From Cylicocyclus nassatus (taxonomy: Eukaryota > Nematoda > Chromadorea > Rhabditida > Strongylidae): DNA of 64,000 bases. Shown one piece after another: positions 12,273-64,000 of this stretch. The notes under the pieces are model-generated. The model saw only the letters and a list, made by a program, of their open reading frames with translations. It was not told where the DNA came from and did not search any database. Made by a program: the position numbers and the translations under genes. Positions within the stretch are counted from its first letter, which is position 1. Each line of letters starts with the position of its first letter. Location: positions 68,417,117 to 68,481,116 of the forward strand of contig CATQJL010000112.1 of NCBI GenBank assembly GCA_958299035.1. The letters run 5' to 3'.

Positions 12273-12531
12273 TAACGGACAAACTCCATGCAGCTTCAGA
12301 CCAAGCGGCTTATTATCATGTTAAACTTTTGAATTTTAGCACTCCGAATGAGTAGATATGAATGAGGCAAGCGCATCTGCGATGCGAACGCAAACATCAT
12401 CAGCCGATGAGATCGGTTGAGGAAAAATGAAACTGCAAGACCAATGCTAACATTTCTTTCAACGTTAACAAGTACGCTTTTGACACCGTCAACTCCGCCA
12501 ACATTTCCAGCACCAACATTAAACTTGTGAC

Positions 12532-13068
12532 CAGGGTCAAGCGTGGGGTGCGGCACGCCACACCTGGGGGTCGTATTGAGGAGTCAAAAGGGGAGGGGGT
12601 CGTAGTTGGGTAATCTGATGATAGTGATACATGGTATTCGTATCCTATCCATAATTAGCATGTCAAATAACCCCTGTAGACAAAGTGTGAGCGAATTCTG
12701 AAGATTCAAGATACTAGGCTACCTAAGTGAAATTGTCAAATTCCAACATGGTTAACTTTGTTTCAAAGGTGAATTAGCTATCCGTTTTTGCACTCAAGAC
12801 AAAGCACTACTTCTTCTTTGTCCACCTCAGAAATCCCGCTTTAAAAGACCTCCAAACTGTGGAATTAGAAGCCAACCAAAATCTCGTTTTTCCCATTTTT
12901 CGCTTTTGATCGCTGTGCTTTCACCAAATATTACTCAGAGCTAAGAAGACGAATCAGGCTCAACTCGCTCCTGTGAAAACTAGGAGATCTAGGGGGTCTT
13001 ATTAAGACAGCAATCAGAGGGGGGGGTCGTAACCAGCGGTCTTGTGCCACACCCCTTGCTTGACCCTG
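12532..13068. mobile_element. hAT-like MITE with a perfect 8-bp target duplication
   Basis: The left end CAGGGTCAAGCGTGGGG and the right end CCCCTTGCTTGACCCTG are inverted repeats. They are flanked by identical CTTGTGAC copies at 12524-12531 and 13069-13076. The 537-bp interior has G-rich subterminal tracts and no coding potential. The perfect duplication suggests a fairly recent insertion. Confidence 0.9.
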
Positions 13069-13192
13069 CTTGTGACCGAGCTCTCACACAGCTTCATATA
13101 AACAAAAGCAAGAGAGCTGATTCTATTTTGCGGTGAGGAGTATGCGGTTGTTTGAAACGGAGCTGTTTTGAATTATTTGTCTTGGGTGTATA

Positions 13193-14337
13193 CAGGATGT
13201 CCCAAAAAATGTATCCACTGTTTGATTGTTAATAACTCTCTTATTACGAGGTCTTCCGAGAAGCTTTAAGCACCGTTTTGTAGAGCTGGCTTCGACTTAC
13301 AAGGGAAGCTACCTAACTTAGCTTGGCCTTTTGGTAAGGGACATATACGATCTGAATCAGCTTCAAACGCTGATTCCAAATATGCTATTCCTAGGTGCCA
13401 CGCACCCTTCGGAAGCGAGTTATGGGCTTTTTCCTGCGCAAAATTGGCATGCTCATCGACTTAGTGGCATCACGTCATCATCATTTGAGTGCTGATACAC
13501 CTGCGTTAAGCTTTTTTTAGTGAGGAAAGATTGGATTTATACTGCTTCGATACCTCAGCACCTTTTTCCTGCTGATTTTTATCTACAGGCAGTCTTCTCA
13601 TGTTCAGTAGTATGCCAATTTTTTGCAGGAAAAAGCCCACAACTCGCTTCGGAATGGCGCGTGGCAGCTAGAAATAGCATGTTTGAAATCAGCGTTTGAA
13701 GCTGATTTAGAATATATATGTCCCTTGTCAAAAGGCCGAGCTAAGTTAGGTAGCATTCCTTGTTAGATTGACAGTATGGAGCGAATCATTCATCTCTTTT
13801 CGTTACTGTAGGATTACGGTGGAAACTTCAAAGAGGATTTTGAGCCATGAAAGGCCATATTTTGCCTCAGAAAGGAATCGGAACAGCCTGAAAACTTTTA
13901 CACTAGGCCAATTAGAGTTGCTGATTCTAACAATAAGATTCCCAACTTATTATGATGCTTCATTGAAGAGTTATGCCAGGTAGGAGGTAGTGGCCATTTT
14001 TTGAATGTTCCTAAAAAGTGCGGTTACACCGTTTAAAAAGCTTCGCAATCTTGTGAATAGTTGAGTATTGAACTCGGCGTCTCTAAAAACCCTATTACAC
14101 AAGTTTTCACATCTTTTTAAAAAATTTTGAAACTGCAGCTTTTTCCACATTGACACCATAAGTTTCAAGTTTCTACCGTAATCTTACAGTAATGAAGAGA
14201 GATGGGTGATTCGTTTTATACTGCAAATCTAAGTTGAAGCCAGCTCTACAAAATGGCGCTTACCGCTTCTCGAAAGACCTCATAATAAGAAAGTTATTAA
14301 CAATCAAACAGTGGATACATTTTTTTGGGACACCCTG
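13193..14337. mobile_element. Tc/mariner-like element with CAGGGTGTCCC ends and a nested palindrome
   Basis: The left end CAGGATGTCCCAAAAAATG and the right end CATTTTTTTGGGACACCCTG continue as an inverted repeat of about 110 bp and are flanked by TA. Inside, 13308-13754 is a second large inverted repeat (GCTACCTAACTTAGCTTGG and complement; GGAAAAAGCCCACAACTCGC and complement). A truncated relative with one end lies at 36418. No transposase was recognised. Confidence 0.8.
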
Positions 14338-15147
14338 TATTCTGGCGAGGAGGGAAATGGGGCACAAAAGACGCACTAGATAGAATTGAAAGGGCACAAG
14401 TCTCGTTTAGCTTGCAACATTTGCAACACTCGCAACATTTGCAGCCTCTAGCCGATCCCTGGGTTCCTATAACGGTTGGTAAGAGTTCAATTTTATTGCA
14501 AGTGCTATAAATTAGTTGATGCCAATCTTTTTAAGCTCAAGGAGTCTCAATAAAAAACACATGAGACACCAACTCTTCTCGATATCCTCATGAAACCAAT
14601 TTGTACCCATTTATGTGATAGGATCAACTTATCGCGCTATCCAAATATGCAAAAGTTATCCTATGAGCACTTAGAAATGTTTCCCATTATTCTACCTGGA
14701 AGGCTAACCGCCCTCCCCAATATACTAGGGAGTGCACACCGTTTTACCTATACATGATCCATACATTTTGACGAAACTACATAAGACTTACCTTGCTGCA
14801 TCTTGCTTTTATTTGTAAATCACGTCGCCGAACTTTTTCGACAGTCGTGAATGATTTGGTGAAAAGCTTAATGCATTTTGTTCATAGTTCTTTTCAATTA
14901 TGAACCATTTTTCATGCGTAAGAAAGCATTTCCGCCGACAGATCCTCCGTCGTTTGGCTATAAGTAAAAATCGCTCGCGGTGCCCCGTTTGAGGCAAAGC
15001 ACGGCTCGATGAGCTTGCTCTATTCAGAGAAATCTTATCACCCGTCCAGCAAGAAGTTCAGAAGAAAACTTTGCACGTTGGATCCCATTCAAGAAACCGG
15101 ATGGTAATGATCCCGATCACAGGTGCGATAAGGTGAGAATGACTCTT
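14338..15147. other. No recognisable feature
   Basis: A short TTGCAACA/TTTGCAACACTCGCAA repeat lies at about 14410-14450. No gene or long repeat was seen otherwise. Confidence 0.45.
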
Positions 15148-16390
15148 TCAGGGTGAAGGGGTCACAGTAGTCGCAGCCCCTCCAGGGTGAAGGGTGTTTA
15201 ACTTGGCAGAGAAATTATAAAATGTCGACGGGGGGGGGGGGGGAGAAGAGCCATAGTGTTCTCTCATCATCTTTCCTAGTCAAAGTTTATAATTTTTAAT
15301 TCCTTGCCACTGGCTGTATTTTTTCTGAAATGTGAACTGATGTGTGGTTGGATTTGCGCACAATTACATTTCTGACCAGCACCTTGTATTTTTTCCATTT
15401 CTTTTTTCCTTTTTTTACATCACCCTGCCTAGATGTGCATGCGAGAACATTTGTTTCGGAAAGAGCTAGACAACTTTTAAGCACTTAAGAATTTTTCAAA
15501 AAAAAATTTGTAATTTCTGTAGATGACCAGCAACGTCAGCAAAGAAAATGTTTTTAAAACCATCCTGTCCTCCACTTTTAAAGAATATATAGTTTGCCTG
15601 GAGTCTGTTGAAAAGTGAAGAGTATAATAGTAATTTCTTGATATTTACGTGTTTTTAGGATAGAAAAATCCGTAACTTCTGTAGATAAACATCTTGTACG
15701 ACGTGATTCACCATTGAAACCGTCCCGTCCTCCGCTTTCAAAAAAATATATGCGCTGCCTGGGGTCTGTTAGAAAAAGTGCCGGGTGAAGGGTGGGTTAG
15801 ATTTTTATAATGGAGTGCTTAAGTAGACGTTTTTTTACAATGGTAAAAAAGCCTGTACTTGAGCACTCCCATTATAAAAGTCTCTCCCACCCTTCACCCA
15901 GCATTTTTCTAACGGACCCCAGGCAATGCATATATTTTCTGAAAGCGAAGGACGAGATGGTTCCAATGGCCATGCTTCGTCATCGTGGCGTACAAGTTGA
16001 TCATCTACAAGAGTTACGAATCTTTTTACGTTAAAAACTCGAAAATCTCCGGAAATCACTAGGCAAACCCTTCACCGCACTTTCTTGAACGGATCTCAGA
16101 CATTCTATATACTTTCTGAAGGCGGAAAACGAGGCGGTTCTAACGGTGATCATCTCACCATAAAAGATGTTCTTCTGCAAAAGTTATGAATTTTTAAAAT
16201 TAAAAACTCGGGAATGTCCAGAAATCACTACTCACACCCGTCACCAAGCACTTTTTTCAACAGATACCTCCTTTCCTAAACATAAACAATTCACGTACAA
16301 ATATCTCCTTTGCTTAACCTTACCTCACTGTTTTTCTTCTCAGCTTTTGGTGAAGGGGGTCACCTTGGTCCCGGCTCAGGAGTGAAGGAG
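15148..16390. mobile_element. Foldback element with internally duplicated arms
   Basis: The two halves are reverse complements centred near 15840. Each arm contains two diverged copies of a unit of about 190 bp (CAGCA..GTCAGC, TTCTGTAGATGA, CCATTGAAACC, a purine-rich AAAATATA and a TGGGGTCTGTT block). A 14-base G run lies at about 15227. GGTGAAGGG words mark both outer ends. The boundaries are approximate. Confidence 0.65.
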
Positions 16391-16469
16391 GGGGGTGAGA
16401 AATTTCACACTATCGCACCTGTGATGCCGATGTCAGGCTGCTCAGGGCGCCATTTGGATCGGACAAAAA

Positions 16470-18590
16470 AGATGTTCGTGAAGAACGTTATCGAGACCGT
16501 CTCATGCCTACTAGAACGCCGGGAAGTCTCCACGAATACCAACATTCACGCTCGTTTCGACACTGCAAAGCACATCAAGTCCCACGAAATGCCAGCAGGA
16601 CATTAAGAAGAGACGTGCTACAGTCGACCGATAGGACGCTCACCATTTGTTGTGAAGTTCCATCACAACCTTGAAGAGGTTGGCATTGTTGTCCTCCATC
16701 TCGTCCATCTTCTCTTTTTGTATAAAATCCTATAAGACTGGCTCTCTTACATCTGCGCTCTCGCGTTAGAAAACCATTAGCATTATCAAATGCTACTCTC
16801 GAACACCGCAGTTGACAAAACAGAACTGAATGCTTTTTACATAGAGAAGGCAGCTCGCAGCGGGATATCTCTACAAGTTTGTGGGCGACTTCAATGCGGA
16901 AAGAGAAGCCATAGAAGAGGAATAAAGTACCGGAGAGTTTGGATAATAGCTCCAGAAAGAAAATAAATTCTGGCTCGTTGTGCTTCTCCTCGTAGCACAA
17001 AATCTTGTTAGTTTCAATCGAGAAAGAACAACGCCGTTGAACATAGGATTGTGCAAACAGAATGACTCACAAGAGATCGTCACATTTCCACCAATTGAAG
17101 GTGGAACTTGCTCGAGTAGTGGCATCATGTTGCAGTAACTCCAATCGCAACTTTCTTAGAGCAAAAGTACTATTTAGTCAGATGCTGGAAAAGAAGATTC
17201 ACATAGCGAAAAGGATGAAGGTTTATAGCGGGGACAGGCTGAGGAAATTTGTATCAAGTTGTGATTGAACTCAGAATCCAAAGGACGATTACGGCCTGCT
17301 TCTGAAAGGATTGCGAGCAAGCGGAGGCTGCGCCTCAGTGACTTTTGAGAAGAACTTGGAACGCATTTCGAGGACCATCAAAGAATTGCTCTAAAGAAGA
17401 AGATCTTTAAGGCCTTGGGCAGAGTTGACGCGATTTGATCGTCGCAGTTCAATCGCTACAAGACAATTGTTACGAGTTCATTGCATGCCGATCAGCTTGC
17501 ATTTCGGTTGTGATACTTTTCCAGCTCGAATTTTTTGAATGTAAAATGAAAATGAATGAAAATCGCGGTGATTAAATCGCGACGATCAAATCGCGTGAAC
17601 TCTGTCCGAGGCCTAAGGCAACATTCAAATGCAACCCATCTCAAGCGACTGTTAGCGAAAGCCATTTAAACAGCTTTGCAGAATAGACGTTTAAGGAGTG
17701 GACCACTTACGTCTACGTGAGGAATTGGCCGACTGCTTTGAAGATTGTTCACCGAACAATGCACTCAGTTCATCATTCCCTGACCATCCCAATTAGGACA
17801 GAGTCCGGCAGGGCCACACAACTTCGTTGAAGATATTCTCGCGACCCTGCAGAGGGTAATGAAACACTGGACTGGGAGAGAGTCTTGCAAATTAATGAGG
17901 AATCTCTCTTAAATTTTCGTCTTGCGGACCATGGCTATCACCTCTATTAGTATCACAGAAGCGGAGACGATGCTGAATTGACTCAACGAGCAGAGAAAAA
18001 AATCGGACCATGAACAAATCGGAAGACTCACTATATGAAAACGCTCTTTGTGAAAGTGCAAAAAGAAAATTCATACGCAGTCCCATTGGTAATACGTTTC
18101 CTTACGTTTATCTTGGACGTTCGACGAACATGGTGAACGGCTCGCAGGAAAACAGGGGTAGAAGAGCAGCCTGCGCCGCCTTTGGGCCTCTCAATGAAAC
18201 CAGCGACCAACTCAAGTACGCGGCCTGTCAAACTCAACCGTATCCCTGATAATCTGTTACGCAGCTCAAGCCTGGCCAATACCACAGCCATTTTGAAACT
18301 CATACGCATCCACAAAGCACCTGAGCGCAGTCTTCTGAAAATTCGACATAAGCAACTTTTCCCCGAACTTTGCAGTACAAGAATAGGAGAAATTTTGCGT
18401 TTTTGTGTTCCAGCGGAATACTTCGCAAGAGCGAAATTTTGATAAGCTGGTCACATCATGGAAAGAACAGACGAAAAATGGACATCAAGAAGATTAGAGC
18501 GGACTTCTCGCGGATTCTCGCGGGTATGGAGGAAGCCCACCAATGAGAGGGCAACATGTTCGTGGAACGGATAGACCAGCGGAGAATAAG
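16470..18590 (+). pseudogene. RTE-type non-LTR retrotransposon remnant (endonuclease + reverse transcriptase)
   Basis: Translation in shifting frames gives a recognisable order of RTE segments. They are an endonuclease start (VSTNTNIHARFDTAKHIKSH), RLALLHLRSRVRKPL, and the endonuclease motif YKFVGDFNAERE at about 16875. Next come NFLRAKVLFSQMLEKKIH (about 17150), DDYGLLLKGLRASGG with LERISRTIKELL (about 17280-17395), and the post-RT block YVYLGRSTNMVNGSQENRG to AACAAFGPLNETSDQLK (about 18100-18220). PAEYFARAKF and WTSRRLERTSRG follow near 18410-18500. Many stops and frameshifts make it dead. The RT catalytic box is not readable. A Harbinger-like MITE (17411-17613) splits it. It sits directly 5' of the first recognised GH31 exon. 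Confidence 0.8.
17411..17613. mobile_element. Harbinger-like MITE, type A, inserted in the RTE remnant
   Basis: Ends are GGCCTTGGGCAGAGTTGACG and CGCGTGAACTCTGTCCGAGG, followed by CC. TAA flanks both sides (17408-17410 and 17614-17616). The RTE peptide resumes after it (SNATHLKRLLAKA), so the MITE is younger than the RTE copy. Confidence 0.85.
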
Positions 18591-18943
18591 CTACGATTTT
18601 TGCAAATAAAACCCCTGACGACGATTACCAAAAAGATTTTTTTCTCCGCTTCTTTTGCATAACAAAGTCAATTGTGAATTTCGAAAGTTTGACAAATTAA
18701 ATCCAGACTGTCCTTTCCAAAATGTTCTCGAAATTATAACCCCGGAATTTTGAGTAGTCTGGAGATAATCGTATGCTACAATGAAACAACACAATGTTAC
18801 CACTTTTTCGAAATTGCATTGTCTAGTTCTCAACTCTGTCATTCAAAGCGGTAAATGTCAGGATCAGACCTATTTTACTAGAAAGTTATACAACTTACCA
18901 TTGTTAGAAATGCCAGACATATCGATTGTTCCTTTAACTTTAG

Positions 18944-63960
<45,017 letters not shown>

Positions 63961-64000
63961 GTGACAAATCATCGCGTTGACATATGCTTGAACATCAACA

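Overview
This window looks like nuclear DNA of a nematode, most likely a clade V parasite such as a hookworm or other strongylid. The evidence is short exons with TTTAG/TTTCAG/TTGCAG acceptors and GT donors, very long introns packed with terminal-inverted-repeat (TIR) transposons, and a decayed RTE-type retrotransposon whose peptide resembles the RTE proteins common in hookworm gene sets (that resemblance is from memory). No rRNA genes, functional tRNA genes, operons or CRISPR arrays were seen.

One real protein-coding gene is recognisable. It lies on the + strand and spans at least 18944-63960, running off the right edge. It is a glycoside hydrolase family 31 (GH31, acid alpha-glucosidase/maltase-like) gene. 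I could follow 18 exons: a hydrophobic segment plus P-type (trefoil) domain (18944-19082 and 31232-31288), the N-terminal beta-sandwich (31338-45458 and 55212-55929), and most of the catalytic barrel (55983-63960). Every exon-exon phase agrees and no in-frame stop occurs over about 725 residues. The first exon (start codon) and the last part (C-terminal domains) are not found here. The coding frame is intact, but several active-site residues known from human acid alpha-glucosidase are changed, including the catalytic acid/base Asp (to Asn). The gene may therefore encode a pseudoenzyme.

Region by region: 1-16.4 kb is a field of DNA transposons (nested hAT-like elements at 113-2766, mariner-like TTAGG elements, a chain of five Harbinger-like MITEs at 11154-12272, and a hAT-like MITE with a perfect target duplication at 12532-13068). 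At 16.4-18.6 kb lies an RTE pseudogene carrying a MITE. From 18.9 kb on, the introns of the GH31 gene hold mariner-like, Harbinger-like, hAT-like, Mutator-like and Helitron-like non-autonomous elements, often nested two or three deep, and a 2-kb foldback element at 47.9-49.9 kb. Introns range from 31 nt to about 12 kb. One MITE ends exactly at a splice acceptor and one intron appears to use a GC donor. The transposons are nearly all non-autonomous: apart from the RTE remnant and one AT-rich reverse-transcriptase-like fragment (5916-6245), no transposase or polymerase reading frame could be recognised.
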